Part shown: piece after piece, positions 1 through 7,568 of the stretch
Layout of the letters: each line of letters opens with the position of its first letter
Numbering within the stretch: the stretch's first letter is position 1
Assembly (NCBI GenBank): GCA_945290265.1
Contig: CALYQW010000023.1
Span: 1 to 53,070 of the forward strand
DNA from: an uncultured Erwinia sp.
Lineage (GTDB): Bacteria > Pseudomonadota > Gammaproteobacteria > Enterobacterales > Enterobacteriaceae
Direction of reading: 5' to 3'
Length of the DNA: 53,070 bases
The notes under the pieces: model-generated
What the model saw: the letters and a program-made list of their open reading frames with translations, nothing else
Databases searched by the model: none
What the model was told of the DNA's origin: nothing
Made by a program: the position numbers and the translations under genes

Positions 1-160
1 AACCAGCTCCGGATTGTGCCAGCTGTCCCAAATGCAGGGTGTGCCAGTCAGTCATACAGCCTTGTTCGGCAGAGTACTGGCACATAGGAGCAATAACGAT
101 TCGGTTTTCAATTTCAAGATTTCTGATGCGTATTGGTGTAAACAGCGTGGATCCAGACAT
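1..160 (-). CDS. Old yellow enzyme family NADH:flavin oxidoreductase, N-terminal part only
   Basis: The minus strand from 160 reads MSGSTLFTPIRIRNLEIENR and continues with IVIAPMCQYSAEQG, TDWH and GQLAQSGAG. This is the N-terminal beta-barrel segment of FMN-dependent old yellow enzymes of the NamA/YqjM/xenobiotic reductase type, where the APMCQYSA stretch lies by the flavin. Such enzymes reduce activated C=C bonds with NAD(P)H in the cytoplasm. The ATG at 158-160 is preceded by AGGAG at 169-173 on the coding strand, with good spacing. About 53 residues are visible and the rest lies outside the window, so completeness cannot be judged. The neighbouring aldo/keto reductase remnant suggests a former redox gene cluster. 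Confidence 0.75.
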   Translation of the reverse strand, partial: MSGSTLFTPIRIRNLEIENRIVIAPMCQYSAEQGCMTDWHTLHLGQLAQSGAG

Positions 161-330
161 ACATGTCACTCCTGATTGCCGCAGTAGGGTTAGCGTCGAT
201 TGCAGATACTCTTCAACATAGCGCATCGATATCAACAAATGAATATCTCTGTATATCTGGCTATCCATGCCAGGTGCGTGTTTATGGTGGGAAGGGGAGA
301 TGGATTTGGTAATACCGGGACGGCCATTAG

Positions 331-805
<475 letters not shown>

Positions 806-824
806 CTATGAATGGCATTCATAG
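806..824. promoter_or_regulatory. 19-bp perfect palindrome upstream of the aldo/keto reductase remnant
   Basis: CTATGAATGGCATTCATAG has two perfect 9-base arms around one central G. It lies just upstream of the surviving aldo/keto reductase sequence and could be an old operator for a dimeric regulator. No promoter elements could be assigned with confidence. Confidence 0.3.
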
Positions 825-1001
825 ACCTAATCTGGAGCAGGAAATGAAAACGAGGAGCCTGACGTAACAGGGAGGGGCGGGTATCTTTTCTTGAGGGAGG
901 GGTTAGATTTGTGGAGTTACTTACCCGGGCAATTCATTTAACATAATATACATTATGCGCACCATGATAGCGGAGAGCCAAAATCAGCCCTCCGGCGTGT
1001 G

Positions 1002-1298
1002 TCAGTCATACAACCAGCGGCCAGCTCTGGCAGATTCGATAAGCATATTGATGGTCAGCGGCTTCGCCTCTTTGCGGTTATGCTGTGGGAAATAAACGCT
1101 GAAATCTAAATCTGAATGTTTAAGGCCAAACTCAGTGAAAATTTCATCAAGCAGATCCTGTGCCTCTTCGTCATCCATGTTCATCGTCTGATTAAGTGAC
1201 GAGTCACCATGTAAAGGCGGTATTTTAAACGTTAGCCATGAACGACCATTCCACGGCTTGATCAGTTCATAAACACGTTTTTCAACAGTATCTACCAT
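1002..1298 (-). CDS. DUF1493 family protein
   Basis: This 98-residue acidic protein starts MVDTVEKRVYELIKPWNG and ends IESARAGRWLYD. It matches what I know of the DUF1493 family, small proteins with an acyl-carrier-protein-like look found in Salmonella and relatives; the biochemical role is unknown. Its start overlaps the end of the STM2901-family gene by 7 bases, so the two are very probably translated from one message, an arrangement seen repeatedly in enterobacteria. A broken second copy of its C-terminus lies at 2457-2588. No signal peptide or membrane segment is visible. The family call is fairly secure; any link to toxins or phage functions would be a guess. Confidence 0.65.
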   Translation of the reverse strand: MVDTVEKRVYELIKPWNGRSWLTFKIPPLHGDSSLNQTMNMDDEEAQDLLDEIFTEFGLKHSDLDFSVYFPQHNRKEAKPLTINMLIESARAGRWLYD

Positions 1299-1726
1299 AA
1301 TTTGTCTTGCCCTCTGGCAATGAGATTGTAGTGTCTCACGGTATTCAAGGCTATCTGTGACACGTCAGATGCCAGAATAACCCATCCCAAAACAGGTATT
1401 GCCCTGCCAACAAAGGTGCCAATTTTTCTGACCATGATGATATTTAGTTTATGAGGTGGATAACCACCGATCACAGACGGCAGCTTTATCCCCCACGGAA
1501 ATTTAGCATTACCAAACACCTTTCGTGCCTTTTGCGAGGCGTAAGATGTTCCCGGTGTAGCTCCGGCAAATTTTCCTCTTGTTGGTAAATTATTAAGTCC
1601 TGCCACAATAGCCACTATTGCCCCGAAGTCCTGTACACCAAGTTGATTGGCGGTATTTTCACAGAAAATCATAAAAAGCAGCTGGCTGGCGGTCAGATTT
1701 GGACGCCCTGCATAAACCGTATCCAT
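1292..1726 (-). CDS. STM2901 family protein
   Basis: This 144-residue protein carries NLTASQLLFMIFCENTANQL, then QDFGAIVAIVAGLNNLPTRG, a FAGATPGTSYAS stretch and, near the C-terminus, a hydrophobic FVGRAIPVLGWVILASDV segment that may insert in the membrane. I recognise the pattern as the STM2901 family of enterobacteria, function unknown, usually next to DUF1493 genes. The ATG at 1726 is preferred over an upstream one at 1759 because AGGAG sits at the right distance before it (1735-1739) and because the upstream extension is partly encoded by a repeat shared with the next gene. It overlaps the DUF1493 gene by 7 bases. Confidence 0.6.
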   Translation of the reverse strand: MDTVYAGRPNLTASQLLFMIFCENTANQLGVQDFGAIVAIVAGLNNLPTRGKFAGATPGTSYASQKARKVFGNAKFPWGIKLPSVIGGYPPHKLNIIMVRKIGTFVGRAIPVLGWVILASDVSQIALNTVRHYNLIARGQDKLW

Positions 1727-1758
1727 ACGGTAATCTCCTGATAAGAAAGGTTTGTGCA

Positions 1759-1860
1759 TTGGTAAATTTGTACCTGATGCACGGAAATCCTATAACACTT
1801 TTTAATGGTGGTACATCATTTTACCGCATATTGCGTTGGTAAATCTGTACCTGATGCGCG
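1759..1860. repeat. Two 25-bp imperfect direct repeats, 77 bp apart
   Basis: Copies at 1759-1783 and 1836-1860 share TTGGTAAAT, one variable base, TGTACCTGATGC and then CG, with only two mismatches. The second copy is inside the C-terminus of the 65-residue antitoxin-like gene and encodes RASGTDLP on the minus strand; the first encodes RASGTNLP just before the STM2901-family start. A local partial duplication explains both, and it marks the 3' end of the antitoxin-like gene as rearranged. Confidence 0.7.
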
Positions 1861-2013
1861 CGAATCAAACACCAGTTCTTCAGTACCATCAGTATGATGT
1901 CGAAGGATCTGATAATCAGGTTCCAGGTTTTGGATCTCAGCTTCATAACCTGCGCGTAAAGCTGGCTCTTTTAGCAGCCGTTCACGCAACTCAGCGTATG
2001 TGATTCTTTTCAT
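1816..2013 (-). CDS. Short antitoxin-like protein, probably truncated
   Basis: The 65-residue product begins MKRITYAELRERLLKEPALR then AGYEAEIQNLEPDYQIL. This resembles the N-terminal arm of HigA/XRE-type antitoxins, but no helix-turn-helix follows: the remainder (HHTDGTEELVFDSRASGTDL and a short tail) looks unrelated and its last part lies in a duplicated segment. GAGGTG precedes the ATG at suitable spacing, so translation start signals are intact. An 18-bp palindrome lies 18 bases upstream, as expected for an autoregulated toxin-antitoxin promoter. No HigB-like toxin was found in the 440 bases upstream. Probably the remnant of such a module; function uncertain. Confidence 0.4.
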   Translation of the reverse strand: MKRITYAELRERLLKEPALRAGYEAEIQNLEPDYQILRHHTDGTEELVFDSRASGTDLPTQYAVK

Positions 2014-2030
2014 AAACTCACCTCATAAAG

Positions 2031-2048
2031 ATTTCGTGCGCACGAAAT
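2031..2048. promoter_or_regulatory. 18-bp perfect palindrome, putative operator
   Basis: ATTTCGTGCGCACGAAAT is a perfect palindrome between the antitoxin-like start (2013) and its presumed promoter. Its position fits autoregulation by a dimeric DNA-binding antitoxin, though the downstream gene lacks a recognisable DNA-binding domain. Confidence 0.45.
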
Positions 2049-2456
2049 TCTGACAGCTAAAAACGCAGGTAACGATGTCGCTGAAAGGTTATTTTGTCTC
2101 CGACCATCAGACAATTATATCGCTGTCAGGACGCTAAAAGAAAAAGGCGGCTTTGCAGGGGGCGCGTGCGCAGTTATGGGGAATATGAAAGAGGGTCTGT
2201 TTCCGGCTTACCTGCCACTTGGATAACTCTGTAACTCTCTGCGTAAGCCTTCCATGCCTGACGGCATAAAAGACAGGCTGACAGCGGGAAAAATGGAAAT
2301 ACTAGGTGTTTAATGCCTGCTGAGGTGACCTGTAACAGCTTACGGGACGGGCCTGTGCACCCATCCCGCAATCAGTCACATCTGGCTGGTAATCATCATA
2401 ACCCCGGTCATCAGATTGCTGAGCGTCAGAAGCGGCCTGTGACGGCAGCGCGTGTG
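2049..2456. other. Gene-poor stretch
   Basis: No convincing gene. A 65-codon open frame on the minus strand (2174-2371) has no recognisable domain and no good ribosome binding site. The stretch separates the antitoxin-like gene from the broken DUF1493 copy and is probably degraded accessory DNA. Confidence 0.5.
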
Positions 2457-2588
2457 TCAGTCATACAACCAGTGACCAGCCCGGGCTGACTCGATAAGCA
2501 TGTTGATGGTCAGCGGCTTTTCGTCTTTGCGGTGTTTCGCAAAGTAAGTCTGAAAATTTAAATCTTCAAATAACCAATCTGTTATTTA
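2457..2588 (-). pseudogene. DUF1493 C-terminal fragment (second copy)
   Basis: On the minus strand the bases ending at the stop codon 2457-2459 encode LFEDLNFQTYFAKHRKDEKP, then LTINMLIESARAGHWLYD. This is nearly the same as the last 35 or so residues of the DUF1493 gene at 1002-1298 (LTINMLIESARAGRWLYD), and the DNA just beyond both stop codons is also identical (CGTGTGTCAG before TCATACAACC on the plus strand). Upstream of about 2588 the frame closes and no N-terminal half exists. It is a partial duplication or the surviving end of a former tandem copy. Confidence 0.75.
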
Positions 2589-2656
2589 AACGCCTGATAG
2601 CGGTTTAAAGCAGAGCGACGTTTACCTTAAATCCCCCCCGCTCTGCGCCGCCGCTG

Positions 2657-3277
2657 TTATCTTCGGCTCATTGCCAGTTTTGCGGCGAACAGCAGAAATA
2701 CGCATCCGGTGGTGCGATCCATCCATTTCACCACCGCAGGCTTTTTCAGAACCCCGGAGGCATGGCGGGTCGCGGTAATTAGCGTCAGCGACCACAGCGT
2801 AACAATTAATACGTGGATCGCCACCAGCAGGAATGTCCAGCCAGCAGGAGAATGGCCTGCTGGTATAAATTGCGGCAAGAACGAAATATAAAAAATACCT
2901 ATTTTGGGGTTGAGCACGTTACCTAACATGCCACGCAGAAACCAGTTATTCTCAGAGCCCGCGTTTTCCTGATTCAGGCTGAAATGTTGACGCGGACGCA
3001 ATAAAAGCTGCACACCCAACCAGCAAAGGTACGCTGCCCCACACCATTTCAGCAGGGTGTAGGCAAACTCAGACACTGCCAGCAGAGCTCCCAAACCAAA
3101 GGCCACCATTGCGCCCCAGATAAAGCACCCGGCATTGATTCCTAACGCCGCATGAAAGGCTTTCCGGCCACCTTCAGCGGCCGTGGTGCGCAGGATTAGG
3201 GCGGTATCAAGACCCGGGGTTAAGCTCAGCAGGGTTGCTGCCAGAATATAAGCAAGCAGTGAATCAGTGACTGACAT
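2657..3277 (-). CDS. LysE/RhtB family amino acid exporter
   Basis: This 206-residue membrane protein begins MSVTDSLLAYILAATLLSLT and carries the family signature LTPGLDTALILR near the N-terminus and NPKIGIFYISFLPQFIP in the middle, with about six hydrophobic segments. Members export amino acids such as threonine, homoserine or lysine across the inner membrane; the substrate cannot be told from sequence. The ATG at 3277 is chosen over an upstream start at 3379 because TTGGAGACAG precedes it and the N-terminus then matches the family; the upstream 34 residues are Cys- and Phe-rich and atypical. It stands alone, convergent with nothing obvious, at the end of the decayed region. Confidence 0.85.
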   Translation of the reverse strand: MSVTDSLLAYILAATLLSLTPGLDTALILRTTAAEGGRKAFHAALGINAGCFIWGAMVAFGLGALLAVSEFAYTLLKWCGAAYLCWLGVQLLLRPRQHFSLNQENAGSENNWFLRGMLGNVLNPKIGIFYISFLPQFIPAGHSPAGWTFLLVAIHVLIVTLWSLTLITATRHASGVLKKPAVVKWMDRTTGCVFLLFAAKLAMSRR

Positions 3278-3747
3278 TGACTGTCTCCAAAAAACATGAA
3301 CCTGTTGAAATGCTGGCATATTATAACAACAGCGGTGACAAAAGAATGAATCATTTCTGAAAATAACGCACCTCGGCACTTTACTTTGCAGCCTAATCTC
3401 CTACCATATTACGATTAAAATAATCCCCCTACAAATAATAACGCAACTCAGATATTGAATATTTTGTTTATATTACGGCTTTTTATTGCCCTGCTATTGT
3501 AAATTAATTGACATTTTATGATGCGATTGATGATAAGTTTGTTGGCGCAGTTAAGGGAAAGTGAAGCGTTTATTATTGAGACGGCAGTTGTTATCTTTAC
3601 GCGTAAATAAAAAGACTCATGCCTCTATCTTCAATATCCGGAGATTGTACTCGAATGCAAACGCTCATATGTAAAACCACTGATTTAAAGAATTAAGATG
3701 TACCACTGTATTATATTGAGACTTCTCGATGGATACAGCAGCGTATT
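3278..3747. other. AT-rich intergenic region
   Basis: It holds the LysE-family promoter region and then AT-rich sequence. A 30-codon open frame near 3520-3610 on the plus strand has no supporting features. Nothing else could be assigned. Confidence 0.5.
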
Positions 3748-4140
3748 ATGGGGAAATTTAATCGTACGGATAAAACCATTTGTCCGGTCGCCTCGCGTTC
3801 GCTTTTTTCCGACACCATGAATAACCCCTGCCAGAATCTGACGATTTTATCACTGGTGATGGTGGTGACCGGACGACAGAAAAGTCGCTATCAGCACTGG
3901 ATCGATGACGTGCACTGGCTGCTTAAGCCTGAGTTTATGCAGGCCGGTTTAATGCTGCGCGAGTTCCATTGTCATCATAATGTCGAAAGTGCGCGGGTGC
4001 CCGGCGAGTTCCCTACGCGCAGCCCGTGGCCGCTTTATGTGGTGCGTGTCCTCCATGAACATGACCATATGTTTATCGATCGTCAGGGTTCCGCAAACAG
4101 ACGGATTCTGGAACTGGGGCTTTATCAGTGTGTAATGTAA
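3748..4140 (+). CDS. DUF6875-like protein
   Basis: This 130-residue protein has an early ICPVAS stretch, a central FMQAGLMLREFHCHHNVESA and then RVPGEFPTRSPWPLYVVRVL. From memory this resembles DUF6875 proteins, which have a VCPF-type N-terminal motif and an F..GLMLGQFHP then RSPVP core and are found beside secondary-metabolite and amino-acid genes; their biochemical role is not known to me. The protein is shorter than most relatives at the N-terminus, so it may be truncated. The ATG at 3748 lacks a strong ribosome binding site. It stands alone between AT-rich spacers. Family call tentative. Confidence 0.5.
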   Translation: MGKFNRTDKTICPVASRSLFSDTMNNPCQNLTILSLVMVVTGRQKSRYQHWIDDVHWLLKPEFMQAGLMLREFHCHHNVESARVPGEFPTRSPWPLYVVRVLHEHDHMFIDRQGSANRRILELGLYQCVM

Positions 4141-4416
4141 AAAAATAAGTTTCATAATAAGATTAAAAGCCCACCACTGAACTGAATGCTCATGCCTGAA
4201 AGGTAAGATTTATCCCGGTGACAGATAATTATTTAGTTTCAATCTTGCCTGAGAAAATCACCCTGTAATTTCTAAGTGTTACTTATTATCGGGTGATAGT
4301 TAACCCTTACATAATGTGGATGTATTAAGCCGGGAAAATAATTTTTTTTAATTTTTTTATGAATACGTTAAAATAATGATTCATTCTTTAAACTCTCCCC
4401 CAAGCGTGTTATTAAA
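4141..4416. other. AT-rich spacer upstream of mqo
   Basis: It is strongly AT-rich with T runs at about 4341-4360 and should contain the mqo promoter. No clear Shine-Dalgarno sequence precedes the mqo ATG. No specific regulator site could be assigned. Confidence 0.4.
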
Positions 4417-6063
4417 ATGTCTAAATCGAGAAGAGTAGTTCCTGTCCTTTCGCTGTCAGCGATGCTGGTTTGTTCCAGCGCCTGGGCAGAAAATCCAGCC
4501 AGTGAAAAAACCGATGTTCTGCTGATTGGTGGTGGCATCATGAGTGCCTCATTGGGTACCTGGCTACAGGAGTTGCAGCCAGGCTGGAAACAGCTGATGG
4601 TTGAAAAACTTGATGCCGTGGCGCTGGAATCCTCTAACGGCTGGAACAACGCCGGCACGGGGCACTCGGCCAATATGGAACTGAACTACACCCCGCAACG
4701 TGCCGACGGCTCAATCGACTACAGCAAAGCGCTGGAAATCAATGAATCCTTTATGATTTCCCGCCAGTTCTGGTCTTCGCAGGTTAAACGCGGCGTCCTT
4801 AACGATCCCCATGCCTTTATCAACTCCACGCCACATATGAGTTTTGTCTGGGGCGATGCCAACGTTGATTTCCTGACTAAGCGTTATCACGCATTACAGC
4901 AGACCACCCTGTTCCAGGGAATGCAGTTCTCCACGGACCATAACCAGATTAAGCAGTGGGCCCCGCTGATCATGGAAGGCCGCGATCCGGCGCAGAAAGT
5001 GGCCGCGACCTGGACCCCGGTGGGCACCGACGTTAACTACGGTGAGATCACCCGTCAGCTGATTGGCAGCCTGAAGAAAGACCAAAACTTTACTCTGGAA
5101 ACCTCTACAGAAGTGACCGGCTTTAAGCGTAATGCTGATAACTCCTGGCATGTGACGGTTAATGATGTGAAAACCGGTAAAGAGCACAGCGTCGATGCGA
5201 AATACGTGTTTATCGGCGCGGGCGGCGGCAGCCTTAAACTGCTGCAGGAAACCGGCATTCCTCAGGCGGATAACTATGCCGGCTTCCCGGTGGGTGGTTC
5301 GTTCCTGGTAACGGAAAATCCGGCGATCACCAGTCGTCATCTGGAAAAAGTGTACGGCCAGGCTTCCGTTGGCGCGCCGCCAATGTCAGTACCGCATCTG
5401 GATGCGCGCTTTATTGACGGCAAACGCGTGGTGCTGTTTGGGCCATTTGCTACCTTCTCTACCAAATTCCTGAAAACCGGCTCGTATCTCGACCTGTTAA
5501 GCACCACCACCACCAAAAACGTGGTGCCAATGACGGACGTCGGTCTGGATAACTTTGATCTGGTTAAATATCTGGTAGGCCAGGTGATGCTGAGCGATGA
5601 CGACCGTTTTGCCGCGCTGAAAGAGTACTACCCTGAAGCGCGCAAAGAAGACTGGAAACTGATCCAGGCCGGTCAGCGGGTGCAGATTATTAAGAAAGAT
5701 GCCGACAAAGGTGGCGTTCTGAAGCTGGGTACTGAAATCGTCACCGACGATCAGAAAACCCTGGCTGCCCTGCTGGGGGCCTCTCCAGGGGCTTCTACCG
5801 CCGCGCCGATTGCACTGAACGTGATGAAGCAGCTGTTCCCACAGCAGTTCGCCTCAGCGGAGTGGCAGGAGAAAATCCGTGCCATTATCCCAAGCTTTGG
5901 CCAGAAGCTGAACGGCAATGTCGCTCTGACCCAACAGGTTTGGGATGATACCGCCGCGACCCTGCATCTGACTAAACCGCCAGTGATTCAGATAAATGCG
6001 CCGGCTCCGGCTGCTCAGCAGTCGCAACATGCGGTCAGTTCGCAGCACGATATGGCGCTGTAA
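4417..6063 (+). CDS. mqo: Malate:quinone oxidoreductase
   Basis: Mqo is an FAD-dependent, membrane-associated enzyme that oxidises malate to oxaloacetate and passes electrons directly to quinone, parallel to NAD-dependent malate dehydrogenase. The 548-residue product matches the family length. It shows the FAD-binding glycine motif [15 protein letters not shown] at about residues 32-46, the family stretch [20 protein letters not shown] near 71-90, and [14 protein letters not shown] near the C-terminus. The first 24 residues (basic start, hydrophobic core, SSAWA) look like a signal peptide, as in enterobacterial Mqo. The gene is a single transcription unit, followed by a strong hairpin at 6077-6110. 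The identification is very secure. Confidence 0.96.
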   Translation: MSKSRRVVPVLSLSAMLVCSSAWAENPASEKTDVLLIGGGIMSASLGTWLQELQPGWKQLMVEKLDAVALESSNGWNNAGTGHSANMELNYTPQRADGSIDYSKALEINESFMISRQFWSSQVKRGVLNDPHAFINSTPHMSFVWGDANVDFLTKRYHALQQTTLFQGMQFSTDHNQIKQWAPLIMEGRDPAQKVAATWTPVGTDVNYGEITRQLIGSLKKDQNFTLETSTEVTGFKRNADNSWHVTVNDVKTGKEHSVDAKYVFIGAGGGSLKLLQETGIPQADNYAGFPVGGSFLVTENPAITSRHLEKVYGQASVGAPPMSVPHLDARFIDGKRVVLFGPFATFSTKFLKTGSYLDLLSTTTTKNVVPMTDVGLDNFDLVKYLVGQVMLSDDDRFAALKEYYPEARKEDWKLIQAGQRVQIIKKDADKGGVLKLGTEIVTDDQKTLAALLGASPGASTAAPIALNVMKQLFPQQFASAEWQEKIRAIIPSFGQKLNGNVALTQQVWDDTAATLHLTKPPVIQINAPAPAAQQSQHAVSSQHDMAL

Positions 6064-6076
6064 GCCATTATAATGA

Positions 6077-6110
6077 CTGCCCCGCACCGTTAAAGTCGGG
6101 GCAGCTCTTT
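6077..6110 (+). terminator. Rho-independent terminator after mqo
   Basis: CTGCCCCG at 6077-6084 pairs with CGGGGCAG at 6097-6104, with a 12-base loop, followed by CTCTTTA. It sits 13 bases after the mqo stop codon. Confidence 0.7.
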
Positions 6111-6285
6111 ACCCCCCCGGTGAAAATCCCCTCCTTCATCCTTCCCCGCCAACAACTAATAGGCTGAGTAGTCATTAGTTTTTGCATTTGTTCAGGCATT
6201 TGATTTAAGTCATCCTGCATTAAAGTATATGTTATTGCTAATTCTGCGCACATTTCACACTATTCAGAAAAATAAGGCTCCTGGC

Positions 6286-7566
6286 GTGGCAAAAATCCTC
6301 TTACGCAGCGGTAATCTCGATAACGTGCTCCCGCTTGGCGAAAATGGCCGGCTGGTTTATCAGTGTGCATTTCAGTTGCGCGAAACGCTGCGGCTGAGGA
6401 ACCAGGCGCAGGTAGCCGATCACCTGGCGATCCCACAGCTTAATCAGGCCGGCAACCGTCTGGACTGGTACTCCCCGCTGGCGGGTAAAGTGCGCTCATG
6501 GAACAGCGCCAGCAGCAGCGTGCGCCGCGCCGCGTTAAAACAGCTGCGTCAGGCCGCTGAAATTTTAAGTGAGATCGCGCAACAGTCTTCGACTTCCTCT
6601 CTCGCCAGCCACCGGCTGTTTGCATCTCTGCTGGCTAAGTCATTGCAGTTTCCTGAAGCTAACTATGTCTATCTGGTGGATGACCGGCCAGTGATCACCT
6701 TCTGGGGATTCAGCAGCCTGACGCAGAAAGGCAACCCTGATGCGCTGGATAATCTGCCGCTGGATGATGACGATGAGCCCCTGGTTAATCTCGCCCCGGC
6801 ACCACCGCCTATACCGGCGGTCACCGTGCCGCCAGCTTCGATACCCACGGCGGAGCCTGAACCGCCGCTTAGCACGCCGGAAGTGCCCGGCGGGCGCAGG
6901 CTGCGACCGGTAACCCTGTTACTGTGGGGAGTGCCGCTGCTGGCGGTTGTGGCTGTGGCCGCGTTACTGACCCTGAATAAAGCCAGGCCCCCTGCGCAGC
7001 CGCCGATTCCGCCTGCAGAAAAAGCGGTGGCTAAAGCCCCGGCAGTGAAGCTGCCACAGATGACAGATGGGTTGCCCACCGGTAGGGCAACCCTGGATAG
7101 TACGCCACGCCGTCCGCCCACTCTGGCGATTCAGGCAAACACCGCCCGGGAAGAGAGCAATACGCCCACAGTGAGCGCAAAGCCCGCAAAGGATGATCTG
7201 GTGATCCCGGCTGACGCCGCTAAAATGGGCTCAGTGCGCTTTATGAATGGTAACTGGAAAATGAGCATCCGCGATCCGCAGAGTGCCCCGGATAAAGTCG
7301 CGCTGATAAACCTGCGGCTGGCCATCGGTAAAGGGATGGCGATGTTCTCCCCGGCTAAGGGCGTGACCTGCCGCAGAGCGGTGACTGCCGCATTTACTGC
7401 CTCCGGCGCACTGGCGGTGGGTAATGCAGTGAAAGTACGCTGCAGCGATGGCTCACTGTGGTCATTGCCTCAGCTCAGCTGCTCGCAGTCGCCCGATCAG
7501 CCGGCAATCTGTACCGGCCAATACAGTGATGGTTCCGAACTGTCGATGTCTGTGAAGAGAAAATAA
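6286..7566 (+). CDS. srfA: SrfA family protein, single-pass membrane component of SrfABC
   Basis: First gene of srfABC, named in Salmonella as SsrB-regulated factors; the molecular role is unsettled. The start is a GTG at 6286, giving VAKILLRSGNLDNVLPLGEN as the N-terminus, rather than an ATG at 6229, because the family begins at this motif and AAGG lies upstream. The 426-residue protein has an N-terminal domain of about 170 residues, an acidic and proline-rich linker, one membrane segment (VTLLLWGVPLLAVVAVAALL), a second Pro/Ala-rich linker and a C-terminal domain with several cysteines (VTCRRAV, KVRCSDGS, LSCSQS, AICTGQY) that would be periplasmic and disulphide-bonded. It is 2 bases from srfB. 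Confidence 0.85.
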   Translation: MAKILLRSGNLDNVLPLGENGRLVYQCAFQLRETLRLRNQAQVADHLAIPQLNQAGNRLDWYSPLAGKVRSWNSASSSVRRAALKQLRQAAEILSEIAQQSSTSSLASHRLFASLLAKSLQFPEANYVYLVDDRPVITFWGFSSLTQKGNPDALDNLPLDDDDEPLVNLAPAPPPIPAVTVPPASIPTAEPEPPLSTPEVPGGRRLRPVTLLLWGVPLLAVVAVAALLTLNKARPPAQPPIPPAEKAVAKAPAVKLPQMTDGLPTGRATLDSTPRRPPTLAIQANTAREESNTPTVSAKPAKDDLVIPADAAKMGSVRFMNGNWKMSIRDPQSAPDKVALINLRLAIGKGMAMFSPAKGVTCRRAVTAAFTASGALAVGNAVKVRCSDGSLWSLPQLSCSQSPDQPAICTGQYSDGSELSMSVKRK

Positions 7567-7568
7567 TT

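Noticed and set aside
2174-2371. 65-codon minus-strand open frame
   Set aside because: No family likeness, Cys-rich odd composition, no ribosome binding site.
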